Shown piece after piece: positions 50,945 to 60,744 of a stretch of 64,000 nucleotides of DNA; position 1 is the first letter of the stretch; the number at the start of each line of letters is the position of its first letter. The stretch is taken from NCBI RefSeq assembly GCF_030035675.1, contig NC_084480.1, forward strand, positions 285,410,394-285,474,393, given 5' to 3'. Below the pieces are notes generated by a model. It ran no database searches and had not been told where the DNA came from. It worked only from the letters and a program-made list of their open reading frames with translations. Origin of the DNA: Rhineura floridana (Eukaryota; Chordata; Lepidosauria; Squamata; Rhineuridae). The position numbers and the translations under genes are program-made.

Positions 50945-52285
50945 AACTAACACCCCTAAGGTAGCCCCAGCTGTTCACAACAGCATACAAAGTAAACAAC
51001 CACAGTTACCCCAGTAGTTCCAGCAACCCTCCAACCTGAACATGTCCTGGGGCAGAGGCAGCTTCTTCTTTCACAAGACCCACAGGTATAATAGCCAGAC
51101 CCAGCCACATTTGCACTCCAGCAGCCAGCCACCAGTGATGAGGTGGGTTGCCTCCATGCTATACATCCTTAGCATTGTGGGGGCAGAGCAAACTCAAAAG
51201 GACCTGGCTAGGAATCATAGTTACATTGGGACTGTATCATCTGAGGCACCAGGCAAGTCCATTCAATGGCAAGCAGGGGAATTCTGAAGGAAATAGTTAA
51301 AGATCTGAGCATTTTGCCCAACAATGGTTCCCAATAGTCTTTGGGGGAAGCCATAATAGTTACTTACAAATAGATTTGTGGGCTTCCTAAACTCAGAGGA
51401 CACTGACTCTATCTGTATCAACATGTTTGGAGAGTGGATTTTTGTTTATTTTGCAGTCTCATGTGCACTCTTCCCCATGCCTTTTAATTCCAATTTCATT
51501 TCTATTCTATGCTATTGTCCCATAAGGTCCTTCTGTTCTTGCCTGCAACCACTTCTGTCTTCTGTTCTTCTGGCCTTCAACTGCCGTTCTTGCCTCCAAC
51601 CACTTGTCCTTGTGATAAAACATTTATTGCATAAACAAAACCTGTTCAGTTACAAATGAAGAAATACCTTTTACAGATTTCAGGTAAATATTTTTCTCTA
51701 TGCATATATAAAATACTGTGTTGAGGCTGCACAACCATAAACAGTATTCCTCAGACTTCACTATGAACACAGCTTTGAGGAATGTTTCCTTTCTCAAGTA
51801 GGGCAATCTTTCCACTAAGTCGGTTTCCTCAATATGCTGCAGCAAAGTGGTGGGAGGGCCAGGCTTTGTTAGATTTTCATGCTTATAGGATGTTTGACAG
51901 CAGATGGCGAAAAGCATTTCAGTTTAGATCAGCTTCATACTCAGAGATTAATTCAGGTGAAAAACAGAGCTGTACTAATTGCATCACAATGAGGCCCGGT
52001 TACTCAAAGACAGTATTCGTCATCATAAATTCTAAGGTCATCCACAACCGCTAATGTATCTTGTGATTGCAATTGCCTTTTCAGACTATGCTTTCAATTA
52101 CTTTAAATGTGTAATCTAATTAAATTGGCATTTGCTGTTTGTTACATGCAGTATGTTTTTGTAACTGGGGCTGTCATTGGGGTAAGTTAGCCAGATCTTC
52201 TTCCTGTATCACCATGCCTGTCTTAGAAAAGAGCAGTCTGTGACACAGGAATGGCTATCAACTTCCCACATTAACTTATGTAACA
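50945..52285. other. unrecognised DNA; possible conserved segment at about 51995-52150
   Basis: A short Harbinger-MITE-like scrap lies at about 51322-51360 ('CAATAGTCTTTGGGGGAAGCC'). The 51995-52150 part has several TAAT/ATTA words (TCTAATTAAATTGGCATTTG) and no repeat look. Otherwise nothing recognised. Confidence 0.35.
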
Positions 52286-52292
52286 AGTCAGC

Positions 52293-52475
52293 ATATGAGC
52301 ATAGGAATCTGCCTTTTACCAAATTAGACCATTGGTCCATTTAACTCAGTATTATTTACTCTGACTTGCAGAGGCTTTCCAGGGTTTTAGATTTGGGTCC
52401 CTCCCAGCCCTACCTGGAGACACCAAGAATCTGGGATCTTCTGCATGCAAAGCATGTGCTCTATCTACAGGGGAC
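52293..52475 (-). mobile_element. tRNA-derived SINE
   Basis: 'GGAATCTGCCTTTTACCAAAT', 'CAGTATTATTTACTCTGAC', 'CCAGCCCTACCTGGAGACACC' and 'TCTGCATGCAAAGCATGTGC' are in the usual antisense order. The box A end is degraded. Confidence 0.82.
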
Positions 52476-52479
52476 TCAT

Positions 52480-53075
52480 TTGATGCTTATTGTTTCAGAG
52501 ACACAAGAAAGGATATACAAGCCTCTTGGCCTCATCATATGGAACAGCTTGGGCTAAAATAGTAACATGGATCTAGCTGTATGGAGGAAGAGCAGGCAAG
52601 GCAGAAATTAAGCTATGCTGTATGTGCAAACCGTGTACTATACCACTAAAATTGTACAAATATGACAGCTAAGAGGCCTTCCAGATAGACAAAAACTTCA
52701 CCTTTTTCTTAGAGTATTTGTGCTATTAGCATGTTATTAGCATGTTATTAGCCATCAGCCCTCACTAAAGTGGCTCGCTCATTTGCTTCCTAGCATACTG
52801 GAAACCCGTCTCTCTTTTAATATCCCCTGTTGCCACATGCTAGAGAATGAGCCCCATGAGTGGGAACCCTACATGTCCTGCTTTGGCAGTAGGATTCCCA
52901 CTGAATTAGCAGATCATGCTCAGGGAAGCCCACTCTGTAACTTAAGTTTTATTAATTAGATTTATAAACCACACTACACCTTCAGCGATAAGTGCCCCTA
53001 GAAGCAGTTACAATAGTATGGCCAGCCTTGTATCCATAGTTCTCACATTCCCATTATAGGGAAATTTATAACTCT
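52480..53075. other. unrecognised non-coding DNA
   Basis: Contains a 12-bp tandem (CATGTTATTAG) at about 52729-52751. Nothing else recognised. Confidence 0.4.
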
Positions 53076-53079
53076 GTGA

Positions 53080-53132
53080 CAGAGGGCATATTTTGCATGC
53101 AAAAGGTTCCTGGTTCAATCCCCAGCACATAT
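53080..53132 (+). mobile_element. tRNA-derived SINE head fragment
   Basis: 'GCATGCAAAAGGTTCCTGG' and TTCAATCCCCAGC correspond to the box B region of the SINE. Confidence 0.6.
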
Positions 53133-53440
53133 AGATCAGGACAGTTTGTATCAGAATTCACAAACAGCCAGTTCCTGAAGTATCCCTAGCTTAAACACAC
53201 TTCCTCTGCTTTCCCAATATTCAGACACATGAAAAAAACAACTCATCTGTGGCATAAACTTTCATGGAGAAAAGCCAACTTCATCAGACATCCACAAACA
53301 TTTGGGCCAAAAACTAACAGATTTATTGTAAAGGTCTTTTTCTGCATGTGTATTTATTTAACATACAAAGAGAGCAATCTGCAAGAGGAGGCTTTCCTGG
53401 TTTGGCGGCAGAAAGCTGGCAGCACTCCACTGGTAAGATA
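53133..53440. other. unrecognised non-coding DNA
   Basis: Nothing recognised. Confidence 0.35.
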
Positions 53441-53484
53441 ATCCTAAGAAGGCCTGCTGGATCAGGCCAATAGCCCACTGGCAG
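53441..53484 (-). mobile_element. L3/CR1-like LINE 3' end scrap
   Basis: 'GAAGGCCTGCTGGATCAGGCC' and AATAGCCCACTGGC are the antisense 3' extremity. Confidence 0.65.
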
Positions 53485-53485
53485 A

Positions 53486-54985
53486 GGCGTCAGAGAATTC
53501 CAGTGGGAGTGGAAATTGCCAATGTTCGCTTGTTCATTCCATGTACGGAGTGGAAATCAATCCAGCAAATAACTAGTATCCACTGTTGTTGTTTTCAATG
53601 TGCAAACAATACAAAGTTGATTGTGTGCCCCCCCCTTTGCATTGTGTTTCCTTTGCACTGAAATGAATGGTGTAGAATAACATAATAAATTACAGAACTA
53701 ATTATGCAATTCAATATGTACAATTCAGCCACAGCCGACAGTGAGACAAATAATGTCAGAAGCCGGACTGCAGCACATTGGAAACAGTGCTGCATTTGAT
53801 GAACACAGATCAGAATGGAAATCAATGCCTTCTTACACCTTAGGGGGAGCAGAAGTGAGATATTGGAGTTGTGTAAGGGCAGGCCATGCAACTGCAGGAT
53901 TCTAAGCTCCATTGTTCCACCAATACACCCCTGAATGGGCCTGGAGCTACACCAGTAAATTTCCTCTACTGAAGTCCATGGGAAGGAGAGGGGATGATTA
54001 TGATGATGATTAATAATAAATAAATAAATAAATGATGATGATGCTTTGCCCACCTTTCTCCCTAGCCACAGCAACCCATCAGGGTATTAGATGTGGAGTT
54101 CCTCCATCACAAGTCCTCTCCACCACCACCACCACCACCCTAGATTGCTGTGTAACATAGATATCCCTCCAGAATACTTAATTCCCTATTTCTACTTAAA
54201 GGATATCCAGATACCGTCATTTCTTTGAACATATTGTCTTTGCGAACTGAGTGCATTTTTCAGCTGCTCATTTCTTCTTGGAAGACTGTTGAATTTCAAA
54301 ACCGAATGCCACACACTTTGGGTGCATATTTAAATAGTAAAGCTAAAGTTCGTCAGATGTCTTTATATTCAAAAATGCCTGCATTGTGAGGAGAGGGGTG
54401 TTGCATTCTTTTGGAATAATTTTCTGTGGAAATTTTAACTCTAGTGATAAATAAACAACTAGATGTGCCTTTGGGGAGAAAAATCTGATTGATATTTCTC
54501 TTTTTAACCAGCAGCATACATGACCACACAACTATACTTGCATTTAAAAATGTTACACGTTCCCTGTGCACGGATTTAAAAATGGTACGTCTAAATGGGT
54601 ATTTGAGAGGACCAGCACTTGCCGTCAACGGTGCATTTCCTACCGGTTACTGAAGGACCAAGGCCCCTCCAGACATCCTTTTTATTGTGCATTCATGAAG
54701 ATTTGTGTTCATGATGGTATCGGGGCAGCTATATTCAATCCTGCTTTCAATAGCATTTGCACCTGCTAAAGTTTTGGGGTGGTCATACTGCTTTGTTTCC
54801 AATCCGTGCATGTCCCATAACTTCCTGCTGAATTCCTGATATATTTTATATTGCAGGTTTATATTTATATTCTGGTTTATTTATGATGTGTACTAATACA
54901 CTATTATTACATCAATTACATGTTGCAGAATACACCTGCAAAAACAAAAACAAACAAAAACCAGTCTTGAGGGACCCCAAGTAGC
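53486..54985. other. unrecognised DNA; low-complexity (ATG/AAT)n at about 53995-54045
   Basis: The longest stretch without a recognised transposon end apart from this low-complexity tract. The 54180-54780 part is AT-rich with A/T-tract words and no repeat look; it could be conserved non-coding DNA, but that is only a guess. No exon seen. Confidence 0.4.
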
Positions 54986-54999
54986 ATCATGGCTTATGA

Positions 55000-55420
55000 C
55001 AGGGATGGAGAACCTTTTCCCAGATCTTCATCTCCCCAGCCCCTGGTGAGCCAAAGTTGGCAGGTGGGCATCATAATGATGTCAGGTGATGCTTCATGAA
55101 GCCCCAAACACGGGTCAGATTGAAGGCACATTCCCATCTGCCTATCAGCTGATGGGTGGATGGGAGTGCGCCTTGAAATGTTCCTCTCTGACTTCTGTTT
55201 CAGACCTCTGCAGTCTGAAGGAGATGTTAAGAAAGAGTTAAAGGTGCACTCTGATCTGGTCATCACATGATGGGAGGATGGGAGCACCTTCACGCCAGCC
55301 CTCACTAGTGATGTCAGCTGGTGGGTGGGTAGGTGTGGTTTGGGGAAAATGGCCACACAGGCTAAATTGGACCCTTAGGGGGGCCATGATTAGCCCAGAG
55401 GTTGGAGGTTCCCCACCCCG
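55000..55420. mobile_element. hAT non-autonomous element (CAGGGATGGAGAACC ends)
   Basis: Starts CAGGGATGGAGAACC and ends GGTTCCCCACCCCG. Flanks GCTTATGA (54992-54999) and GCTTATGG (55421-55428) differ at one base. 421 bp, no transposase. Related to 28822 and 43003. Confidence 0.88.
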
Positions 55421-55454
55421 GCTTATGGGAATGACCCTAGTGCAACCTATGTCC

Positions 55455-55500
55455 TGCGGACATTTTGGGCTACAACTCCCATCAGCCCCAGCCAGCATAT
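55455..55500. mobile_element. foldback MITE core fragment
   Basis: 'GGGCTACAACTCCCATCAGC' plus CCCAGCCAGCAT is the left arm and centre of the common family. Confidence 0.65.
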
Positions 55501-56174
55501 ATTATTGAGTTGTAAATTATCTATACTGCTACAAGAAACACCACTGTACACACAACTGTTCTCTAGACCAGATGGATGGGTTGTGGCCTACTCTGGATGA
55601 GGTTACACTCCCTCTGAAGGAGCAGGTACATAGCCTGGGGTACTCCTGGATCCATTACTGTCACTTGAGGTTCAGGTGGTCTCAGTGGTGTGGAATGCCT
55701 TCCACCAGCTTTAGCTGGTGGCCCAGCTGTGCCCATATCTGGACAGGGATAGCCAAACTTCTGTTGTCTACCTCAAGGCTCAACTACTGCAATGTGCTAT
55801 ATGTGGGGCTGCCTTTGAAGACAGTTCAGAAACTCCAGCTTGTGTAGAACATAGCAGCCAGATTGCTGACGGGGGTAGGTCGGTCTGCACATATAACACC
55901 AATACAGCACTGCTGTACTGGCTACCAATTAGTTTCAATATTCAATTCAAAGTGCTGGTTTTGATTTATAAAGTCTTGTGTGGCTCAGGACCTCAATTTC
56001 TCAAGGCCTGCCTTTCCCAGTATGAACCGACCCGGAACCTGCATTCGCCATCTAGGGTTGCCAGGTCTCCGTTTTTCTGCCGGAGTTTTCGGCAAAACGG
56101 GGCCGTCTCCGGCCTCCGGCCATAGTTTGTTTGAAGCCATTGATCTCCGGCTTTTCAGTGTCTCCCTCAGGCAC

Positions 56175-56222
56175 GCATGCGTGATTGACATGCATGCGTG
56201 ATTGACATGCATGCGTGATTGA
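56175..56222 (+). repeat. 17-bp subterminal tandem repeat in the 3.8-kb hAT
   Basis: GCATGCGTGATTGACAT occurs almost three times. It contains the palindrome GCATGC. Confidence 0.93.
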
Positions 56223-56249
56223 CTGGCCGCCTTCCCGCCCTTTGTCATT

Positions 56250-56600
56250 GAGGGAGGGACTACTAGAGACACAGGAAGTGAGCAAAGTGTAGCCGCCGCC
56301 CCTGGAACAAGAAGGCCTCGTCGGAGGAGGCCGGCCCAGCTTGTTGGTAGCTAGGCCTCTGCTTGGGAGTCGTCGCGCCGGGGAAACAGGCTTGGTAGGC
56401 CCGAGAGAGAGAGAGGGGGGGGGCAGGCAACTGAGCTGTGGAGTGAGCAGATTCAGCCCCACTACACCTTCTGCTATTGCAGACAAATACCCCCTGCGTG
56501 GGTCATTGCTCCCACTCTTTATGGACTCCATAACTGAAAGTAAACTGAGCTGCTAGAGCCATGAGGAGGGGGAATTGGCAGGTGAGAGGTAAGTTTAAAG
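56250..56600 (+). promoter_or_regulatory. CpG-rich promoter-like and leader-exon-like segment
   Basis: The sequence shows dense CpG (AGCCGCCGCCCC, 'GGCCTCGTCGGAGGAGGCCGG', GTCGTCGCGCCGGGG), an ETS-type site upstream, then an acceptor-like CTTCTGCTATTGCAG, a 100-bp exon-like stretch with ATGAGGAGGGGGAATTGG and two donor-like sites. That this is the transposon's own promoter and 5' exons, or a captured host CpG island, is inference. Confidence 0.45.
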
Positions 56601-57433
56601 ATTCCTCTCTCCTTTCCAACATTTGCATTGTTAACCAGCCTGGGATGGGGTGAAACAGAAATATTCCAGGTAAAGTAAAATAACATGCCAGTTCTCCCCT
56701 GCTTTCACTTTACATTATTTTGGCTACCACAGGTTTGGGAACCTGCATTTGCTAAAATAATATGTAGTCCCTTCTGTCCTTAGGCTGAAATTCTGTGCAC
56801 ACACAAGCTTAATTACTATTAAACTCAGCACTTACTTCCAAGTAAATGTATGTGGGACTGGGCTGCAAGAGGCACAGAACAGAACATGAAGAAATAATAA
56901 CTGAACTGAGTCTGACTGCTCGTTTCTTGAAACCACATTTTTAAACTTGTGCATAAAATAAGCTAGCTGGTTACAAAGTGATTGCTTGCCAGAAATCTAA
57001 GGATGTGTAAACACAAGCTGAAGAGTTGTTGGAAATTCTCAGGGATGAAGTGTATGTATAGTATTATTCAAACCTGTAGAGCGACATAGTATTGAACTGA
57101 TGTTTCCTTTAGCTTGTAAATAAAGAAACTGCTTGAAAATTACTGCACAATATAGAAGGTTCAACTGTAATTATTTTATCTCAAAGTGCCTGCTGAACAT
57201 AGATGTTGACATAGTTTCAGCTATTTTACAGTTTATGACTGCAGCTTACAAACTGTTGGGAACTTTGTAATGTTAGTTTAGTGAAGATATAGTCATGTTA
57301 AGGGCTGTCATGTCAGCTTGTTGTTTCTAATGGTTACAGATGATCCATTGTGTCCCAGCTCAGTCACAATGCAACATAATCTGAATTATGTTGTCTTCTG
57401 GCTAATCAATAAATGACTCTAGTTAGTTAAAAG

Positions 57434-57575
57434 CAGCTGTGGGGAACCTGTGGCCCTTTAGTTGTTGTTGAACTACAACTCTCATAATCCCTACCTAGCT
57501 ATTAACAATGTTTGCTGGGGATGATGGGAGTTGTAGTTCAGCAACATCTGGTGGGCCAAAGGTTCCACACACCTG
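57434..57575. mobile_element. hAT-like foldback MITE
   Basis: CAGCTGTGGGGAACC and GGTTCCACACACCTG ends. Flanks GTTAAAAG (57426-57433) and ATTAAAAT (57576-57583) match at 6 of 8. Arms 'GAACTACAACTCTCATAATCC' and complement. Inserted in the 3.8-kb hAT. Confidence 0.82.
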
Positions 57576-57717
57576 ATTAAAATTGTCAGCTGATACATGA
57601 TGGGAGCTGTGGGTGGAAACTCCCATTGGGTCAATAAACTGATTATCAGAGGGCTCTGATCCTGCAAATATCCAGTTGCCACATACACTACAGTTCAAGA
57701 TCCACCAGCCACTACAG

Positions 57718-57998
57718 CAGGTCTGGGGAAACCATGGCCCTCCAGATGTTGTTAGACTCTTAACTCAGCCTTTCCCAACCAGTGTGCCTCCAGATGTTGT
57801 TGGACCACAATCCCCACCTTTCCTGACCATTGGCAATGCTGTCTGAGGCTGATGGGAGTTGTGGTCCAACAACATCTGGAGGCACACTGGTTGGGAAAGG
57901 CTGCTCTAACTCCTGTCAGTCCCAGCAAGCATAGCCAATGGTCAGGAATGAATGGAGTTGTAGTCCAACATCTGGGTGCCATAGGTTTCCCCACCCTG
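57718..57998. mobile_element. hAT-like foldback MITE split by another foldback
   Basis: Ends CAGGTCTGGGGAAACC and GGTTTCCCCACCCTG. The left arm stops at TTGTTAGACTC and resumes at CTCTAACTCCTGTCAG. Removing the inner element and one duplication restores 'GACTCTAACTCC', the family core. Confidence 0.85.
57766..57903. mobile_element. inner foldback MITE (CAGCCTTTCCCAACC ends)
   Basis: CAGCCTTTCCCAACCAGTGTG and CACACTGGTTGGGAAAGGCTG are perfect inverted ends. Flanks TCTTAACT (57758-57765) and CTCTAACT (57904-57911) agree once a one-base slip is allowed. Arms complementary nearly to the centre. Confidence 0.9.
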
Positions 57999-58037
57999 CA
58001 TTATAACACTGCCAGATTTAAAAAAGCAAATTCCTGA

Positions 58038-58206
58038 AGGAAGGGCTCAGTGGTATACCACATGCTTTGAACAGGAAACGTTCTGGGTGCAAGCCCTGGC
58101 ATCTCCAAGTCAGGCTGGGAAAGACCCCAGTCTGAAATCCTGCAAAACAATACTCAGCTAGTTGGACCAATGGCCTGGCTTAATGCAAAGCAACTTCCTA
58201 TATGCC
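58038..58206 (+). mobile_element. tRNA-derived SINE, full length
   Basis: The tRNA-like head 'GGGCTCAGTGGTATACC' (box A) and GGTGCAAGCCC (box B, about 58086-58096) lead to 'CATCTCCAAGTCAGGCTGGG', 'ACTCAGCTAGTTGGACC' and the end CAACTTCCTATATGCC. Sense-strand reference for the antisense copies elsewhere. Confidence 0.85.
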
Positions 58207-58384
58207 TTTTAATTAACAGTAGTTTACAATCTCTGGAAGGTTGTAATGTTGTGAGAAACTATGTCTGCTGGAATTTGCCCTTCTGGGCAATTTTGAAAGT
58301 CCCTGTGGTATTTAATATGGCATCTGTAACAGCCAGTACATCTGCCCTTAAACTAGCTTTGCTTTCTTTTTTATGAAATTAACA

Positions 58385-58470
58385 GTTTGATTCCATGTAT
58401 GTTTACCCGGAAGTCTAACCCACTAACAATATTTATTCCCAGTCCTAAATATGCATAGGACAGCAACCTA
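58385..58470. mobile_element. short AAGT repeat
   Basis: 'GATTCCATGTATGTTTACCCGG' and 'TAAATATGCATAGGACAGC' correspond to the 31757-type repeat. Confidence 0.55.
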
Positions 58471-58769
58471 AATTATCACTGATTTCACTGAATGTGGTCG
58501 CACCATGAGTGCAACCCAGCTCCTCGCTGATTGCAGCAGAATTAATTCTGTATGTACTGCCTTATTAAGACACAGCAACAGATTTATTCAATATCTAAAA
58601 GACTCTGGAATGATTGCATGACTAACCAGAAATCTGTAAGGTATATGCAAAGCAAAACTTCATTATGAAATGTTAATGTCTAGAATAATTTATGCAATGA
58701 AAAGCTCAAAGTAAAAAGGCTGATTGAGGTTTAAAAGGTTAACAAAAATAGCTGTAACTTCAATACTTA

Positions 58770-58861
58770 ACAGCACAATCCTATGAATGTTTACTCATAA
58801 GTCCCACTGTTTCCATAGGGCGGGGCATATACAACCTACTATATGTATTTAGGATTGAAGC
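58770..58861. mobile_element. short 'CAATCCTATGAATGTTTACTC' repeat
   Basis: 'ACAATCCTATGAATGTTTAC' on the left and 'ATTTAGGATTGAAGCC' on the right are its two complementary ends. Confidence 0.7.
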
Positions 58862-59160
58862 CTGTTGTTGTTATGTGCCTCCAAGTCGACTATGACTTAT
58901 GGCAACCCTATGAATCAGTGACCTCCAAGAGCATCTGTCATGAACCACCCTGTTCAGATCTTGTAAGTTCAGGTCTGTGGCTTCCTTGATGGAATCAATC
59001 CATCTCTTGTTTGGCCTTCCTCTTTTTCTACTCCCTTCTGTTTTTCCAAGCATTATTATCTTTTCTAGTGAATCATGTCTTCTCATTATGTGTCCAAAGT
59101 ATGATAACCTCAGTTTCATCATTTTAGCTTCTAGTGATAGTTCTGGTTTAATTTGTTTAA
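58862..59160 (-). mobile_element. RTE-BovB LINE 3' portion
   Basis: The 3' end at the left ('GTTGTTATGTGCCTCCAAGTC') and an antisense frame YFGHIMRRHDSLEKIIML, RKRGRPNKRW, DLNRVVHDRCSW. 5'-truncated at LKLR. Inserted in the 3.8-kb hAT, so younger than it. Confidence 0.9.
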
Positions 59161-59164
59161 CATG

Positions 59165-59242
59165 GCTGCAACCACATCTACTCAGAAGTAAGTCCTATTG
59201 AGTTCTATGGGGCTTAGTTCCTTAATAAGCATGTTTACAGTT
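59165..59242. mobile_element. short 'AGAAGTAAGTCCTATTGAG' repeat
   Basis: 'CTACTCAGAAGTAAGTCC' and 'TAATAAGCATGTTTACAG' mark this family, directly after BovB. Confidence 0.6.
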
Positions 59243-59384
59243 GCTGCCTTCAGGGGCATCCATCTGTGCTCCCATCTAACATCTCTGCAACACTAAGCTC
59301 CTTTCTTCCAATAATGGCCTGGCCTGAGGGCACGGAAACCCTTCTTGCCAGAAGCAAGTAAGCTAGATTAAATGTTCCCTAAAG

Positions 59385-59577
59385 GCGTTGAACTGTGACT
59401 TGGCAGACCAGGGTTTGAATCCCCACACAGCCATGAAGCTCACTGGGTGACCTTGGGCCAGTCACTGCCTGTCAGACTCAGAGGAAGGCAATAGTAAACC
59501 ACCTCTGTCTGAATACTGCTTACCATGAAGACCCTATCTGGGATCAACTTGAAGGCAGTCCATTTCCATTTTGCATC
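59385..59577 (+). mobile_element. Sauria-type SINE
   Basis: tRNA-like part with box B GGTTTGAATCC (about 59412-59422), central 'GTGACCTTGGGCCAGTCAC' and 'GGCAATAGTAAACCACCTC', and the BovB-like tail 'GATCAACTTGAAGGCAGTCC'. This architecture is the squamate Sauria SINE mobilised by BovB, the strongest taxon marker in the window. Confidence 0.9.
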
Positions 59578-59729
59578 ACCCTAAGCTTGTGAGAAAGAAT
59601 GACCTTGTCACTTCAGATGGACCTAGGAACACCCTATTTTAGGTAAGATTTCTATTTTAATCTCCAGAGAATTTTTTTTTGAATGGTATGCTCCAAGCAA
59701 CTGTGGTTGATACAATGTATCATGTTTAA

Positions 59730-59800
59730 TGATGTCACTAGGGCCCACCCCACGACATCACTAGGGCCCGCCCCGTGACGTCACTAGGGCCCGCCCCCAT
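59730..59800 (+). repeat. 23-bp subterminal tandem repeat with CRE-like core
   Basis: Three units of GACGTCACTAGGGCCCGCCC plus CGT-type ends. The third reads TGACGTCA, a perfect CREB/ATF site; the others are TGA-to-CA/TA variants. It lies next to the right end of the 3.8-kb hAT. Confidence 0.93.
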
Positions 59801-60179
59801 TTTCTCAGGTTTTTGGATGGTTCCGACCTGGCAACCCTATCGCCATCTTCATGTGCCCCCTCTATGGGAGGCTCAGAGGGTGGCAACACAAGAATGGGCC
59901 TTTTCAGTGGTGGCCCCCCAGATGTGGAATGCTCTTCCTAGTGATGTATGCCTGGCACCTTCTCTTTCCATCTTTAGGCATCAGGCAAACACCTTCCTTT
60001 TCACTCAGGCCTCTGGTATGCTGAATTAGTCTTTTTTGTTTGGGTTTTAAATTTTGTATGTTGCATGTTTTTAAATTTATTTTATACTGTATCTTTTTAA
60101 AATGGGTTGTAAATCACCTAGAGAACACTAGGCATGAGGTGACTAACATAAATAAATAAATAAATGTCATGCTTACCAT

Positions 60180-60744
60180 GTAACGTTTTCTCTCTCTCTC
60201 TCTCTCCCTTCATTAAGCCAACTGCTCTTCACCATCTGTTTTCTTACTTGCCCTGTTTATCCCTTCTTACTTTTCCCCCTCCCATTTGAGCTCACACATA
60301 TATTTTGCCAGACAGAATTAAAGAGCTATATCTAGTATCCAAGACCACCGATCTATGTAAGTCCTGCTGGGAAGATCCCTGCTAAACTCAAGAGAAGGGG
60401 GAAGAGAATTACAGTACCAGGGAGCAGAACATTAATTGTGTGCAACTGAATACATTTTCTCTTTTCCATCCCGAGGAAACAAAAGTCCTGAAAGGAGATC
60501 TTCTGCTGGCAGTTAAAAGTCCATTTTAGTTGCATTACCAGATATCTGGCACTGAAACAAGCAGCATAAAACGTACTAAATGGGTGTCTCCAATATCAAG
60601 TCATCATAAGCAGCGTGATTATTCTATATTCAATCCAAGAGCTGTATTGGGGAAATGCCATTCACGATGAATAATCTATTTGAAGTTTCTACTTGCTTCT
60701 TATAAATGACACAAATTATTATTACTGTATTTTCTTAAATTTGT
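60180..60744. other. unrecognised non-coding DNA
   Basis: (TC)n at 60189-60206. Nothing else recognised. Confidence 0.4.

Larger units (their letters stand above)
56053..59839. mobile_element. 3.8-kb hAT element of the TAGGGTTGCCAGG family
   Basis: Perfect 15-bp inverted ends TAGGGTTGCCAGGTC and GACCTGGCAACCCTA, with a perfect 8-bp duplication TCGCCATC (56045-56052 and 59840-59847), inside an L2 coding region. The left 550 bp are GC- and CpG-rich, with an ETS-like ACAGGAAGTG near 56269, a polypyrimidine-AG acceptor-like site near 56480 and donor-like CAG|GTGAGA and GAG|GTAAGT (56579-56594). No transposase frame is visible. Later insertions inside include foldbacks (57434, 57718), a SINE (58038), BovB (58862) and a Sauria SINE (59385). 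Short members with the same ends lie at 29840 and 62197. Confidence 0.9.
55568..60175 (+). mobile_element. L2-clade LINE 3' half, split by the 3.8-kb hAT
   Basis: The left piece (to 56052) encodes LKEQVHSLGYSWI, then, across frame changes, YLKAQLLQCAICGAAFEDS and FKVLVLIYKVLCGSGPQFL. The right piece (from 59840) continues HLHVPPLWEAQRVATQEWAF, SVVAPQMWNALPSDVC and FRHQANTFLF, then the UTR and (AATA)n tail near 60155-60170. The pieces join at one TCGCCATC. Confidence 0.88.

Noticed and set aside
54992-55356. 120-codon frame as a gene
   Set aside because: It lies almost entirely inside the hAT at 55000-55420.
56161-56225. CRISPR-like array of short repeats
   Set aside because: Contiguous 17-bp tandem units without spacers in vertebrate DNA; it is a subterminal minisatellite of a hAT.
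59385-59577. Functional tRNA gene at the box B-like site
   Set aside because: The downstream CORE-like part and BovB-type tail identify a Sauria SINE.
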